From Diplocloster agilis (lineage in GTDB: Bacteria; Bacillota; Clostridia; Lachnospirales; Lachnospiraceae), in NCBI RefSeq assembly GCF_019042275.1, contig NZ_JAHQCW010000016.1, forward strand, positions 41,659 to 105,658: a stretch of DNA of 64,000 nucleotides, given 5' to 3'. This document shows positions 25,108-34,580 of this stretch, one piece after another. The stretch's first letter is position 1. Each line of letters starts with the position of its first letter. Position numbers and translations under genes: made by a program. The notes beneath the pieces are model-generated. The model saw nothing but the letters and a program-made list of their open reading frames with translations, did no database searches and had not been told where the DNA came from.

Positions 25108-26906
25108 AAACACGATCAAAAATCGGACAGAAGCTGAAACGCCGCACCAGCATCCTGGTGATTCTGGCCGTTCTCACCATCAGCATCCCGCTAATTTTCC
25201 TCTTCTCCTGGAATTATGTCAAAAATTCCGTCAATAACATGAACGTCATCTCCGACCAGATCGTCGACCAGATGAATGACAGCTGCAAAAGCGTAATACA
25301 GTATGCCGGCTGGATCACTACAGATAAGCGCCTGCTCTCGCTGATTCAGGAATACGGCCTCACGCGGGCGGAGGAAGAACGGGCCTACTATGAAAGCCTC
25401 ATTTCTAACCAGCTGACGGAACTGGCGGGTATGAGCGCCTCCATACAGGATATCGTCCTGCTGCTGGAGGACGGAAGGGTGTTCCGCTCCGTATTTATCG
25501 AAGATTCCGATGTGGAACGCATCTTAAGCTCCGACTGGTATCGGAAACAGGAGGAAGAGAATTATCTGAAGTTCTTCTACCCCGACGGACCGGACCGCTT
25601 CACGTTCTGCGCTCCCCTGGAATCCATGTCCGGGCTGTACGGTAAGATTATTCTGACCTTCCGGGCGGACAGCCTGATCCAGCTGATCCAGACTGCCGAT
25701 AAGACCTTCCGGCATTATCTCTGGCTGGACGCCTGGAACCAGCCCTTTTATTCCGGCGGCGGCGATACCGCTTTTGATTATGCCCCGGTGTTAGATCACA
25801 GCGCCAGATACCGGTTACAGGAGGATTTTATCCTGAACCGCGGAAGCGGAATCTATATCACCCATATCAGCGAGGTTACCCGCTGGAAATTCATCGCGTT
25901 TGTGCCCTATCATGAACTGCTTGGGAACTTTTTCCCTATTTTTATCATTCTGATCGTATCCGTCCTGTTGGTTGTCCTGCTGGCCAGCTTTATCCTGAAT
26001 CCCCTGATCCGCAATATCATCGAACCGCTGGAAGTCCTCTCCCAGCACATGAAAAAGGTTCCGGGGGGCGAAGAAGCGCTGGTGGATATCCGTACCGGCG
26101 ACGAGATCGAGGATCTGAGCCACGCGTTCAATCAGATGACCCTGGAGCTGCAAAAACATATCCGCAGGCTTCTGGAAAATGAAAAAACGAAGCAGCAGAT
26201 GAAGTATGGCCTGCTGATCTCTCAGATCAACCCTCACTTTATCTATAACACCATGAATACCATTAATTATCTGGCCCGGAAGGGGCGGACCGGGGATATC
26301 GTGGTGCTGAATAACGCGCTGATCCGGATTCTGAAGGACAGCCTGCGGATCAATGACATCTCCGTCTTCGACACGGTGGAACAGGAAATCGATGTGGTCA
26401 AACAGTACATGACGATCCAGTCCTGCCGCTATGCGGATCAGATCCGGGTGTTCTGGGAAGTGAAGGAAGATGTACTGAACTTTAAAATCCCCAAGCATAT
26501 CATACAGCCCATCGTTGAAAACGCGCTGCTGCATGGATTTTTGTCGGAGGATCTCTCCGGCTGGGAGGAGGAGCCTTTCATTCGGATTAAGATTTATAAA
26601 GAAGCGTTCTGCCTGCGAAACGCTCCTCCTGAGACGGGCCGGGAGCCGGACGAAAAAACAGATGCGGACCAGCTTGTGATCCGCATCGAAGACAACGGGG
26701 TAGGCATTGATATGGAGCAGTACCGGCAGCTGTGTCTGGAAGCGGACCGGCAGGAAGAGAACGAGGCCTCCCGGGGCAGCCACATCGGGCTGGCCAACAT
26801 TCGGTGGCGGTTAAACTATCTGCTGAAGGAGGAACAGTCGCTGACCGTGGAGCAGGCATCACCCCACGGGACGGTGGTCACCATCCGAATCGGAAAGCAG
26901 GCCTGA
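25104..26906 (+). CDS. Sensor histidine kinase (YesM-like)
   Basis: A 600-residue membrane kinase: helix at about 15-35, a large extracytoplasmic sensor domain (36-270), a second helix near 280-300, a HAMP linker, then the His_kinase domain with phospho-acceptor His378 in SQINPHFIYNTMNTINYLA, and an HATPase_c domain with PIVENALLHGF (N box) and DNGVGID (G1 box). The AGGAG of its ribosome site lies inside the response-regulator gene and the genes overlap by four bases. The sensor probably reports an extracellular sugar or a ligand-loaded binding protein, as proposed for other YesM proteins. Confidence 0.95.
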   Translation: MKTRSKIGQKLKRRTSILVILAVLTISIPLIFLFSWNYVKNSVNNMNVISDQIVDQMNDSCKSVIQYAGWITTDKRLLSLIQEYGLTRAEEERAYYESLISNQLTELAGMSASIQDIVLLLEDGRVFRSVFIEDSDVERILSSDWYRKQEEENYLKFFYPDGPDRFTFCAPLESMSGLYGKIILTFRADSLIQLIQTADKTFRHYLWLDAWNQPFYSGGGDTAFDYAPVLDHSARYRLQEDFILNRGSGIYITHISEVTRWKFIAFVPYHELLGNFFPIFIILIVSVLLVVLLASFILNPLIRNIIEPLEVLSQHMKKVPGGEEALVDIRTGDEIEDLSHAFNQMTLELQKHIRRLLENEKTKQQMKYGLLISQINPHFIYNTMNTINYLARKGRTGDIVVLNNALIRILKDSLRINDISVFDTVEQEIDVVKQYMTIQSCRYADQIRVFWEVKEDVLNFKIPKHIIQPIVENALLHGFLSEDLSGWEEEPFIRIKIYKEAFCLRNAPPETGREPDEKTDADQLVIRIEDNGVGIDMEQYRQLCLEADRQEENEASRGSHIGLANIRWRLNYLLKEEQSLTVEQASPHGTVVTIRIGKQA

Positions 26907-26915
26907 ACGGATCTC

Positions 26916-29027
26916 TTATTTTTTCATAGTCAGAAATCTGGCGCTGTAAGGACGTTCCAGTGTGATCCCAAGCTCTTTCGCAGCCGGGTCCCACTTCACG
27001 GTATCCTCCGCAAAGGAAGGATACCGTAATTCGGGTGCTTTGGTCCGGTCCTCCACAAAGTCCAAAGGAATGACGGCCTCCTTTTCCGTGCCGTTTAAAC
27101 GCCACACCGCTATATAATAAGCCTTCGCTCCCTCCAGGCAGAAGCACAGCCAGGGCGCGTCCCACTTATGCAGCCCCAGCGGCCAGCGGGGCACCGCTCC
27201 CGTTATTTCCTTCCGGTAGCCTTTATAGCACGTGACCGCCTCGGCCGCCAGCCGACGGCATGCCGGGGCCAGCTGATCCAGCCTGCCGCCCATATGTACC
27301 CGGAAGAGCATGCTGTTGATCATGTTAAATACCGTATCCTCCGCATCCGAATCTTTCCCCGGATAGGACCAGATTCCGCACTGCTCCGGCGTCACCGCCG
27401 ACGCGCTGTTGGCTGCGATGACAGCCATCTTACGGGAATCCTCCTGATCGCTGCAGGACTGGATGCTCATGCGGGACAGCATGGCATAATCCATTCTCAG
27501 TCCCCCGCTGCCACAGTTCTCCAGAATCAGATCCGGGTACATCTCCCGGACGGAATCCAGCCATTGGAGATAAGCCCGGTTATGCCGCAGAAGCCCGTCT
27601 CCCAGGCTGAACGCCTGATAATCGGTTCCCGGTCCGCTGCACATATTATAGTCCAGCTTAATGTAACCGAATCCGTAAGTTTCCACCATGTCCCGGATAA
27701 TGTCCGCAGCTCTTTTTCTTACCTGTTCATTTCGAAAATCCAGCTGATACCGGCCGGAATCGATCACAGCATTTCCATCCCGTTCAAAAAGCCAGTCCTT
27801 TGGCAGTTGATCCGCAAGGGGGCAGTCTATGCCAAACGCCTCCAGCTCCAGCCAGATTCCCGGTATCATATGGTATTGGCGGATTTTTTGAACCACCTCT
27901 TCCAGTCCGTTGGGAAACCGTTCCTTAGATGGTTTGAACTCGCCAAAGGTATACTGCCAGTCGCCCGCGTCATACCAGCCGCAGTCTATGACGAAAACTT
28001 CGCATCCCGCGTCCGCCGCCTGTTCGATCAGCGGAAACAGCCTCTCCGCCGTAGAGTCCCCCATGAAGCCGTTCATGTAATCATTGTAAATAACCGGCAG
28101 CCGCTCATAATCTATATGGGGCCGGCGAATCCTGCGGCGGTAATTTGTCAGGTGCGCCAGCGCTTCCTCCACGCTCTGTGTTCCAAAGGCCATGGCCGCG
28201 GGGACGCTTTGAAAGGACTCACCGGGATTCAGCCGGATTCTCCAATGATTTTCTTCCAGCCTCGGTCCGCTCAACTGCAGGTAAAAAGTATTCATACACG
28301 GATTTTCCAGGAGTGGGCCCCGGTAATCCTGGGCCGCGATCCCGGCCTCCCACGCCCAGGCCCCGTTGGATTCGATCTGCCATACGGCCGACTCCTTCCC
28401 CCCGGCAAACGTCAGGCCCCCCATCGGCAGGTGTTCTCCGCTGGAAAGGCCGCTGCTGTTGGATATGTGAATCCGGTCGTAGCTCAGATTCCCATAGGCC
28501 TCCAGTCCCGCCCTTCGCAGACTCCTGGTTACCCATCTGCATTCTTCCGACCAGGTATTATGAGGTTCATAGAGGAGCAGCTGATCCACCTCATTTTCAT
28601 GATTTTTTCCTATTGGGAATCCATATTGCAGGGAACTGATCCCCTCTAGCGTCAGGGGCCGGGTTCCATGATTCGTGATCCCGCTGCTGCACCGGAATAC
28701 CGGTATGCCTTCATATAATGTGAAGGTGGTCGTTACCGTCAGATCCTGATGCTTTTGTACAAACCGTATTTCTTTTCCCCCGTCCCTGTCGAGGATTTCA
28801 TGGGACTGGTAACTAAGGGGCAGCTGTCCGGTATCGTAATAATTCTTCGCTCCCCGGAAAGAATAGTTGGGAAGTCCCGGTGTCAATACGTCCACGATAC
28901 GGCAGCCTTTATAATCCGTGTCCGGCTCCCGGTCATTGATTCCTGCGTACAGCAGAGTTACCTCCTTGCCTTTTTCATAAGCAAAGATCAGATTCAGATA
29001 AGGTTCTTTCCATTTCAGATAATTCAT
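26916..29027 (-). CDS. Alpha-galactosidase, glycoside hydrolase family 36
   Basis: A 703-residue GH36 enzyme of normal size. N-terminal beta-sandwich (1-300), then the barrel with FVIDCGWYDAGDW, nucleophile Asp459 in GYIKLDYN and acid/base Asp527 in SCSDQED; LENCGSGGLRMDYAML is also typical. It would remove terminal alpha-galactose from raffinose-type or galactomannan oligosaccharides in the cytosol. It has no secretion signal. It is convergent with the kinase gene (9 bases between stops) and is transcribed alone; the shared galactoside theme with GH42 and the CUT2 importer argues for common control by the two-component pair. Confidence 0.96.
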   Translation of the reverse strand: MNYLKWKEPYLNLIFAYEKGKEVTLLYAGINDREPDTDYKGCRIVDVLTPGLPNYSFRGAKNYYDTGQLPLSYQSHEILDRDGGKEIRFVQKHQDLTVTTTFTLYEGIPVFRCSSGITNHGTRPLTLEGISSLQYGFPIGKNHENEVDQLLLYEPHNTWSEECRWVTRSLRRAGLEAYGNLSYDRIHISNSSGLSSGEHLPMGGLTFAGGKESAVWQIESNGAWAWEAGIAAQDYRGPLLENPCMNTFYLQLSGPRLEENHWRIRLNPGESFQSVPAAMAFGTQSVEEALAHLTNYRRRIRRPHIDYERLPVIYNDYMNGFMGDSTAERLFPLIEQAADAGCEVFVIDCGWYDAGDWQYTFGEFKPSKERFPNGLEEVVQKIRQYHMIPGIWLELEAFGIDCPLADQLPKDWLFERDGNAVIDSGRYQLDFRNEQVRKRAADIIRDMVETYGFGYIKLDYNMCSGPGTDYQAFSLGDGLLRHNRAYLQWLDSVREMYPDLILENCGSGGLRMDYAMLSRMSIQSCSDQEDSRKMAVIAANSASAVTPEQCGIWSYPGKDSDAEDTVFNMINSMLFRVHMGGRLDQLAPACRRLAAEAVTCYKGYRKEITGAVPRWPLGLHKWDAPWLCFCLEGAKAYYIAVWRLNGTEKEAVIPLDFVEDRTKAPELRYPSFAEDTVKWDPAAKELGITLERPYSARFLTMKK

Positions 29028-29547
29028 CTTTTCCTCCCACGTATTCTTACTTCCGCATATTCATACTTCCACATATTCATATGGCGCTCATGCTAATGAT
29101 TCTGTTATAAAATCATTTTAACGGAACGGACGCAGGAAAAAAGTGAATATAAACTCATTTTGTTAAATATCCATGCAGAATATTTCTGATAGATGTTTTA
29201 AAATGAAGCTTCCATTAAGAATTCGCGAACGAATTTCCGAACAATATGTGAAAGATTAGAGTCCTCTTTGACATAGCGTTTTTTGGATGATATAATAGAA
29301 AAACAAATCTGAGGAAGAAGCAGCTTCTGAATAATCTTTTGTACTTCGCCGCAACACGCATGTTGTACGTCTGCCGGAAGATATACGGTATATGAATCAG
29401 ATCCCAAATCCCATATCATCATTGCTTGTAGTATTCTAATACATCCTTTATAATATTCTTATATAATTCCCATGAAAAAAAAGCAGCGAATAGTTACAGA
29501 TATAAGGAGGCCGTTTCTTCCCTGAATACATTTCAAGGAGGAAAAAC
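29028..29547. other. Intergenic region upstream of GH36 and the Rpn-family gene
   Basis: No convincing gene. A 74-codon minus-strand frame at 29198-29422 (contains YTVYLPADVQ and SLSHIVRKF-like text) lacks a ribosome site and a recognised family; it might be a remnant. The stretch near 29430-29500 is AT-rich and may hold the promoter of the nuclease gene. Confidence 0.4.
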
Positions 29548-30465
29548 ATGAATACAACAACCGATTACATCGGGACGAACAAAGGCTATAAGGACCGGTT
29601 GTTCCGCCTTTTGTTCACCGAAAAGAATTACGGCCTGGACCTGTATAACGCGTTAAACCATACGGCTTACAGGAACACGGAAGATCTGGAGATCAAGACC
29701 CTGGAGGATGCCATCTGGATGAAAATGAAAAATGATGTGGCCTATCTGATCCGTGATATCCTCTCACTGTACGAGCATCAAAGCACAATGAATCCGAATC
29801 TTCCGGTCCGGGGCCTGCTTTATTTCGCGGATATGTTCCGGGGGCTCCTGCACGGCAAGCATATCTACGGTACAAAGCTGGTGTCCTTGCCTACGCCGGT
29901 TTACATCGTATTTTATAACGGTGACCAGGAGATCGGGGAAGAAAAATGGCTGAAGCTGTCCGACGCATTTATACATGGAAATGAGCAGTCTAAAATGGAA
30001 TTGCAGGTTCAGATCCTTAATATCAACAACGGGCATAACAGCCAGCTGATGGAGCGGTGCCCTGTCCTCAAAGAATACGCGGTCCTGGTCGGAAAGGTGA
30101 AGTCCTACCGCGGGGAGATGAATTTTGAGGAGGCGGTTAAGCGGGCTGTGGACGAATGTATTGAAGAAGGAATATTGAGAGAGTTCCTGATGACGAGGAG
30201 GGCGGAAGTAATGAATTCAATCCTGACGGAATATAATGAAGAACAGGTTTTGGCCGACATAGGACAGGAACGTTACGAAGAAGGAAAAGCAGAGGGTAAG
30301 GCGGAAGATATTCTTGATCTGCTGGGAGAATGTGGAGAGGTCCCAGTAGATTTAAAAGAAATGATCTTATCGGAGAAGGACCCTGAGACACTAAAGCGCT
30401 GGTTGAAATTTGCGGCCAGAGCGGATTCTATAGAGGCGTTTAAAAAACGGATGCGTGAAGCTTAA
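29548..30465 (+). CDS. Rpn family recombination-promoting nuclease / putative transposase (PD-(D/E)XK)
   Basis: A 305-residue protein of the Rpn (YhgA-like, PDDEXK_2) family: KGYKDRLFRLLFTEKNYGLDLYNAL at the start, then NDVAYLIRDILSLYEHQST with the Asp/Glu nuclease core, and RGLLYFADMFRGLL. The tail has a charged EGKAEGKAEDI repeat and a helix, as usual. Rpn proteins are nucleases that raise RecA-independent recombination; many genomes carry dozens. GGAGG lies seven bases before the ATG. It is a single gene closed by a terminator. Confidence 0.88.
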   Translation: MNTTTDYIGTNKGYKDRLFRLLFTEKNYGLDLYNALNHTAYRNTEDLEIKTLEDAIWMKMKNDVAYLIRDILSLYEHQSTMNPNLPVRGLLYFADMFRGLLHGKHIYGTKLVSLPTPVYIVFYNGDQEIGEEKWLKLSDAFIHGNEQSKMELQVQILNINNGHNSQLMERCPVLKEYAVLVGKVKSYRGEMNFEEAVKRAVDECIEEGILREFLMTRRAEVMNSILTEYNEEQVLADIGQERYEEGKAEGKAEDILDLLGECGEVPVDLKEMILSEKDPETLKRWLKFAARADSIEAFKKRMREA

Positions 30466-30563
30466 TTTTCGCTGTTTCAAAAGGAAACATTCAGTGTTTT
30501 TTGTTACTTGTAGTTTTTCGCTTTGGACTGTTTCGGACACTTGTAGAAATAAAAATGGTACAC

Positions 30564-30606
30564 AAAACAGGCCGTTAAGTAATCCTTTAGATCCGGCCTG
30601 TTTTTA
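30564..30606 (+). terminator. Terminator after the Rpn-family gene
   Basis: AAAACAGGCCG ... CGGCCTGTTTTT, stem of nine or more base pairs with a T run. Confidence 0.75.
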
Positions 30607-30689
30607 GAACTGTTTCCACTTCTCCTGGAAATCCCGGGCAAGATGTAGTATAATCATGCACATATCAGGAATTCAGCGGAGAAGATGCC

Positions 30690-31547
30690 ATGTTTGGTTA
30701 TGTAATGATAGATAAACCGGAACTTAAGGTGAAGGATTATTATAAATATAAAGCATATTATTGCGGCCTTTGCCGGATGTTAAAAGAGAAATATGGTTTT
30801 CTCGGGCAGATGACGCTGACTTATGATATGACGTTTGCAATCGTGCTGTTAACCTCTCTGTATGAGAGTGACACCGCTTTGTCCAAACATCATTGCATCG
30901 TTCATCCCGTGCAAAAGCATGAGATGCTTCAAAATGAGATCACGGAATACACTGCCGCCATGAATGTCATCCTGGCCTACTATCACTTTGAAGATGACTG
31001 GAAGGATGATAAGAGCCTGTCCGGTCTGGCCGGGTCCGCCCTGCTGAACCGGAAAGTCAGGAATATTATCCGGCAGTACCCTGTCCAAAGCGATGCTATC
31101 CGTAATTCCCTGAAACAGCTTCAGCAGTATGAGGCGGAGCGGGCCACGGATATCGACCTGGTGTCCGGCTGTTTTGGGCGGCTGATGGAGGAACTGTTCC
31201 TCTATCGCAAGGATCATTGGGAACCCACTCTTCGAAGACTGGGATTCTACCTGGGCAAATTCATTTATCTCATGGACGCCTACGAGGATCTGCCGGAGGA
31301 TCTGAAGGAAAACCGCTACAATCCTCTGCGGTCTGTCTGTGAACAGGAAGATTATGAAGAGCGGTGTTATCAGATGATGCTCATGATGATGGGCGAGTGC
31401 AGCGCAGAATTTGAGAAACTTCCCTGTCTGCTGGATGCGGATATTCTGCGCAATATCCTCTATTCCGGCGTCTGGGCGAAATACAACAAGATACAGAAAA
31501 AGCGAAAGGAAGAAAGAGAACAAAACCATGATAACGGATCCCTATAG
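30690..31547 (+). CDS. DUF5685 family protein
   Basis: A 285-residue soluble, mostly helical protein. The start [36 protein letters not shown] is, in its opening residues and CGLC motif, what I know of DUF5685. A further pattern, [20 protein letters not shown], resembles the aspartate-rich helices of isoprenoid-synthase-like folds (DxxED), though that is only a resemblance. No function is established. It overlaps the J-domain gene by 20 bases and is followed by a membrane protein gene, which forms a three-gene operon. The Cys pair may bind metal, as the neighbour also ends in cysteines. Confidence 0.85.
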   Translation: MFGYVMIDKPELKVKDYYKYKAYYCGLCRMLKEKYGFLGQMTLTYDMTFAIVLLTSLYESDTALSKHHCIVHPVQKHEMLQNEITEYTAAMNVILAYYHFEDDWKDDKSLSGLAGSALLNRKVRNIIRQYPVQSDAIRNSLKQLQQYEAERATDIDLVSGCFGRLMEELFLYRKDHWEPTLRRLGFYLGKFIYLMDAYEDLPEDLKENRYNPLRSVCEQEDYEERCYQMMLMMMGECSAEFEKLPCLLDADILRNILYSGVWAKYNKIQKKRKEEREQNHDNGSL

Positions 31548-32157
31548 TGTACTGGGCGTGAACAGAAGCGCCTCCAACGATGAAATCAAACGAGCTTACC
31601 GGGAGCTGCTTCGCAAGTACCATCCCGATTCCTATGTAGGCAATCCCCTGTCCGGCCTGGCGGAGGAAAAATTCAAAGAAGTCCAGGAAGCCTACGACCA
31701 GATCATGAAAGAGCGGGAGGGCGGCTACGGCGGCCCGAACAGTTACGGAGGACCGCAGCAAAGCCAGCAGGCCTACGGCGGTTCCCAGGATGATGTGGAA
31801 CTAAACGCGGTTGTCAACTATGTCAACTCCGGCCATTACCAGGAAGCCTTAAATCTGCTGTCCAGAATCCAGAACCGCAGCGCGCGCTGGTATTACTGCA
31901 GCGCCGCCGCCAACGCCGGAGTGGGCAATAACGTAGTCGCCGTGGATCATGCCCGCCAGGCGGTCAACATGGAACCCGGCAATCCTCAGTATAACCAGCT
32001 GTTAAACCAGCTGCAATGGAACAGCCAGCGCTACCAGCAGGGCGGTTACGGCAGCCGCGGCGGCGGCCTGCCCACGACCGGGAACTGCTGCTGCGACTTA
32101 TGGATCGCGGACAGCTGCTGCGAATGTATGGGAGGAGATCTTTGTTCATGCATGTAA
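31528..32157 (+). CDS. J-domain protein with helical repeat and Cys-rich tail
   Basis: A 209-residue protein. Residues 1-65 are a J domain ([22 protein letters not shown], with the HPD motif in KYHPDSY) that would stimulate an Hsp70/DnaK. A Gly/Gln/Tyr-rich linker follows, then TPR-like helices ([31 protein letters not shown]). The last ~24 residues hold eight cysteines ([18 protein letters not shown], then DLCSCM). The ATG at 31528 gives the J domain its proper start; it overlaps the DUF5685 gene, implying translational coupling. The tail may coordinate a metal or be oxidised. I recall a similar CCDLW/CECMGGD tail in other Firmicute J-proteins. Confidence 0.88.
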   Translation: MITDPYSVLGVNRSASNDEIKRAYRELLRKYHPDSYVGNPLSGLAEEKFKEVQEAYDQIMKEREGGYGGPNSYGGPQQSQQAYGGSQDDVELNAVVNYVNSGHYQEALNLLSRIQNRSARWYYCSAAANAGVGNNVVAVDHARQAVNMEPGNPQYNQLLNQLQWNSQRYQQGGYGSRGGGLPTTGNCCCDLWIADSCCECMGGDLCSCM

Positions 32158-32687
32158 ACGCAAGACAGATGGCCTTCACAGGCGTTTCTCTGGCACTTAC
32201 AATCCTTTTGATGATACTGAGCGGTATTTTGAAGTTTAATACCCTGTTTTTACTCGGAGCCGCCTCTTTTTTCGTCGGCATTGTCATCCGTGAATTTGGG
32301 ATGGGATTAGGCGCCGCGTTCTATGGAGCCTCCATCCTGTTAAGCTTCATGGTCGCCCCGAACAAGCTTCACTGCATAACCTTCGCCGCTATGGGCCTCT
32401 ACATCCTGATCGTGGAGAGCGTCTGGAGGCAGTTAGGCAGGACGAAGACTGCGCTTAACCGGAAAGCATTATTCTGGGCAGCGAAATACCTGATCTTTAA
32501 TATCCTTTATATTCCGATCCTGTTTCTGTTTCCCCGGCTTTTGTTCCAGCAGGAGCATACCTCCTCCTATCTCTGGATCGCGCTGGCCGTCGGGCAGGTT
32601 GTCCTGTTTGTATATGACCGGGCTTATGAATACTTCCAGTTTGCCGTCTGGGGTAAGCTGAGGAAGCACTTAAAATTAGATAAATAA
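32148..32687 (+). CDS. Hypothetical integral membrane protein
   Basis: A 179-residue protein with about five hydrophobic segments and a short basic tail. I do not recognise a family. ATG 32148 has GGGAGGAG eleven bases ahead and overlaps the J-domain gene by ten bases, so it is the third gene of the operon. It may anchor the J protein or DUF5685 protein at the membrane; that is a guess from position alone. Confidence 0.75.
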   Translation: MHVNARQMAFTGVSLALTILLMILSGILKFNTLFLLGAASFFVGIVIREFGMGLGAAFYGASILLSFMVAPNKLHCITFAAMGLYILIVESVWRQLGRTKTALNRKALFWAAKYLIFNILYIPILFLFPRLLFQQEHTSSYLWIALAVGQVVLFVYDRAYEYFQFAVWGKLRKHLKLDK

Positions 32688-32688
32688 C

Positions 32689-32731
32689 AAAAGGGGACAT
32701 GTCCATTTCGATTTGGGACATGTCCATTTCA
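32689..32731. repeat. GGGGACATGTCC repeat, variant copy
   Basis: Two direct GGGACATGTCCATTTC units; each contains the self-complementary GGACATGTCC. It fills the space between two convergent genes and directly adjoins the stop of the MFS gene. It belongs to the family seen at 50561-50607 and 61683-61727. Confidence 0.65.
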
Positions 32732-32732
32732 T

Positions 32733-33950
32733 CTACCGCTCACCGGAAGCCGCCCGCTCCTTAAACGCAGTTTCCACGCCGGTTATCTTCGTATGAAATA
32801 CGATAACGATAACAATAGCAACGGCAACAGGGATAATCATGGTGCGCCACATGACGGCATACCCGGCCCGCTCTGCGATCGCACCGGCCAGCACCGGACC
32901 GGCCAGGTTCCCCAGATCCTGCCCGATATAGCTGGTACTGCTGGCAGAACCCCTTCTGGACTCCGGAACGCATTTCATGCACAAAGTCTGGACGGCCGGC
33001 TGGGCGGCGCCGTACCCGAAAGCAGAAACCACCGCCGCCGCCAAAAACATCGGCAGGCTGCCGGAAAAGCTGATGATCAGAAATGACAGGGCGAACAGGC
33101 ACATGGCCGGTATCAGCGCCTTCACGGCGCCGAACCGGTCCGCAAGCTTTCCGACCGTGGTTGGCGCGAACAGCATGGAGACCGCATACACCGTATAGAA
33201 CAGCCCGATATTCATAACTCCCCGGTTATTTGCGAAAATAACCAAAAACGAATTGATGTTGATGAAGGTCATCTGTAAAAAGAACAGCAGGACGGCCGGC
33301 AAAGCCGCTTCCCTGGCGAAAATGTTCTTGACCGATACCTGGAATTTCTTCTTTTCCCGTATGGGATTCTTGATCAGGGCCACTACCAGTACACCGCACA
33401 TCGTGCAGCACCCGGCGATCACAAATGTGGGCTGATATCCGATGGTCTGGGCCAGTGACAGCCCGATCGTGGGACCAACCGCCTGGCAGGCGGCCTGGGC
33501 CAGCGTAAAGGTACCGATCCCGATCCCGAATTTATCGGCCGGAAGGGAATCCGCCGCCAGCGCCAGACAGCAGGTAGCCGTAAAGGCCTGGCCGCAGCCC
33601 TGAAGCAGCCGGAACCCGATCAGCATGGGCACGCTGTCGGAGATGCTGAAACCGAAAAAGGAAACCGCGATCACCGCGATCGCACCCATTAGAATGTATT
33701 TCCGGTTAAACGCATCGATGGAAGGACCGGATACGATCTTAAATATCAATGCGGTCAGCGCAAACAGACTGGACACCAGGCCCACAATCGTCGCAGTCGC
33801 GCCCAGATGATCCGCATATTTGGCAACCAGTGTATTTACCATCTGCATCCCCAGGAACAACATGGCGTTGGCCATAAAGACACAGGTATACACACGGTTC
33901 CATATTTTGGAACGGCCGCCGGAAGCTGATTTTGTTCGTTCACTACTCAT
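32733..33950 (-). CDS. MFS transporter, last gene of the Opp/esterase operon
   Basis: A 405-residue, twelve-helix MFS carrier. Motif A variants appear after helix 2 (SGPSIDAFNRKYILMG) and in the second half (VGKLADRFGAVKALIPA); FRLLQGCGQAFTATCC and RRGSASSTSYIGQDLGNLAGP are typical of drug/H+ or organic-anion MFS proteins. The ribosome site GGAGG sits below a small hairpin (CGCAGTGAATGCG). It closes the long minus-strand operon at 42 bases after the cupin gene. Its cargo is unknown; an exporter of a breakdown product or a second importer is possible. Confidence 0.9.
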   Translation of the reverse strand: MSSERTKSASGGRSKIWNRVYTCVFMANAMLFLGMQMVNTLVAKYADHLGATATIVGLVSSLFALTALIFKIVSGPSIDAFNRKYILMGAIAVIAVSFFGFSISDSVPMLIGFRLLQGCGQAFTATCCLALAADSLPADKFGIGIGTFTLAQAACQAVGPTIGLSLAQTIGYQPTFVIAGCCTMCGVLVVALIKNPIREKKKFQVSVKNIFAREAALPAVLLFFLQMTFININSFLVIFANNRGVMNIGLFYTVYAVSMLFAPTTVGKLADRFGAVKALIPAMCLFALSFLIISFSGSLPMFLAAAVVSAFGYGAAQPAVQTLCMKCVPESRRGSASSTSYIGQDLGNLAGPVLAGAIAERAGYAVMWRTMIIPVAVAIVIVIVFHTKITGVETAFKERAASGER

Positions 33951-33992
33951 TCTTTACCTCCAGTGTATCGCATTCACTGCGATATTCATGTC

Positions 33993-34526
33993 TTATTTCC
34001 GGCTTAATTTCGCTTCATCCGCCACATAGTCAAAGTCTGTAACGATACCGGCATCCTCCCGGGACGGAGCGCCCAGGACACTGAAGATAATCAGATTTTT
34101 TCTGAAACCATTCACATAGACAGGACCATGACGCAGTCCCTTGGGAACAAAGACGGCTCTGGGCTCCTCGAAGGACAGAATCTGTTCCTCCTCCCCTTCA
34201 CCCAGATGGAATTCCACATGGGCCCCCAGATCCTCCGGATGGTCCGGGTCGGTGCCGTAGAAGAAGAACGTTTTGTCTGCATTATGGATCCATTTCGGAT
34301 AAGGTCCGCCTTTGTGGCCGTCGGGGCCGATGTGTACGATCTTTTCTTCATCCTTGGACGTTCCCTCCATCATCATGAAATCATCCGTAACCGTCATGAT
34401 CTCAACCCAGTTAGCCGCTTCATCCAGAAGTTCCTTTCCAAACATATAGACGGGAGATTTCCCCCGGATCGGCTCCCGGTCCTTTTTTAATATCATCTTG
34501 ATACAATAATTTTCCGCTGAATTCAT
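33993..34526 (-). CDS. Cupin-like protein A (paralogue of the next gene)
   Basis: A 177-residue soluble protein. It shares a frame of motifs with the upstream paralogue: CIKM(I/L)L, VEIM, MMMEG, HKGGPYPKW, LGAHVEFHLGEGEEE, PRAVFVPKGLRHGPVYV. The run PRAVFVP..LRHGPVYV resembles the second half of a cupin barrel, in which His and Glu bind metal. I cannot name a family with certainty. The chosen ATG at 34526 aligns with the start of the paralogue and has GGAGG eleven bases ahead; an ATG at 34544 is also possible. It lies between the paralogue and the MFS gene. Confidence 0.75.
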   Translation of the reverse strand: MNSAENYCIKMILKKDREPIRGKSPVYMFGKELLDEAANWVEIMTVTDDFMMMEGTSKDEEKIVHIGPDGHKGGPYPKWIHNADKTFFFYGTDPDHPEDLGAHVEFHLGEGEEEQILSFEEPRAVFVPKGLRHGPVYVNGFRKNLIIFSVLGAPSREDAGIVTDFDYVADEAKLSRK

Positions 34527-34580
34527 CGTTTGCGGTACCTCCATTTGCTCTACCTTTATGTCTTATTCCGGCGGAGAGTC

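Noticed and set aside
25815..26783. A 322-codon open frame on the minus strand
   Set aside because: It is the shadow of the histidine kinase gene, whose His and ATP-binding boxes are clear.
27168..28649. A 493-codon open frame on the plus strand
   Set aside because: It is the complement of the GH36 alpha-galactosidase gene, which has all catalytic motifs; the frame has no ribosome site or family features.
29198..29422. Small 74-codon frame on the minus strand
   Set aside because: No ribosome site and no family recognised; noted as possible remnant only.
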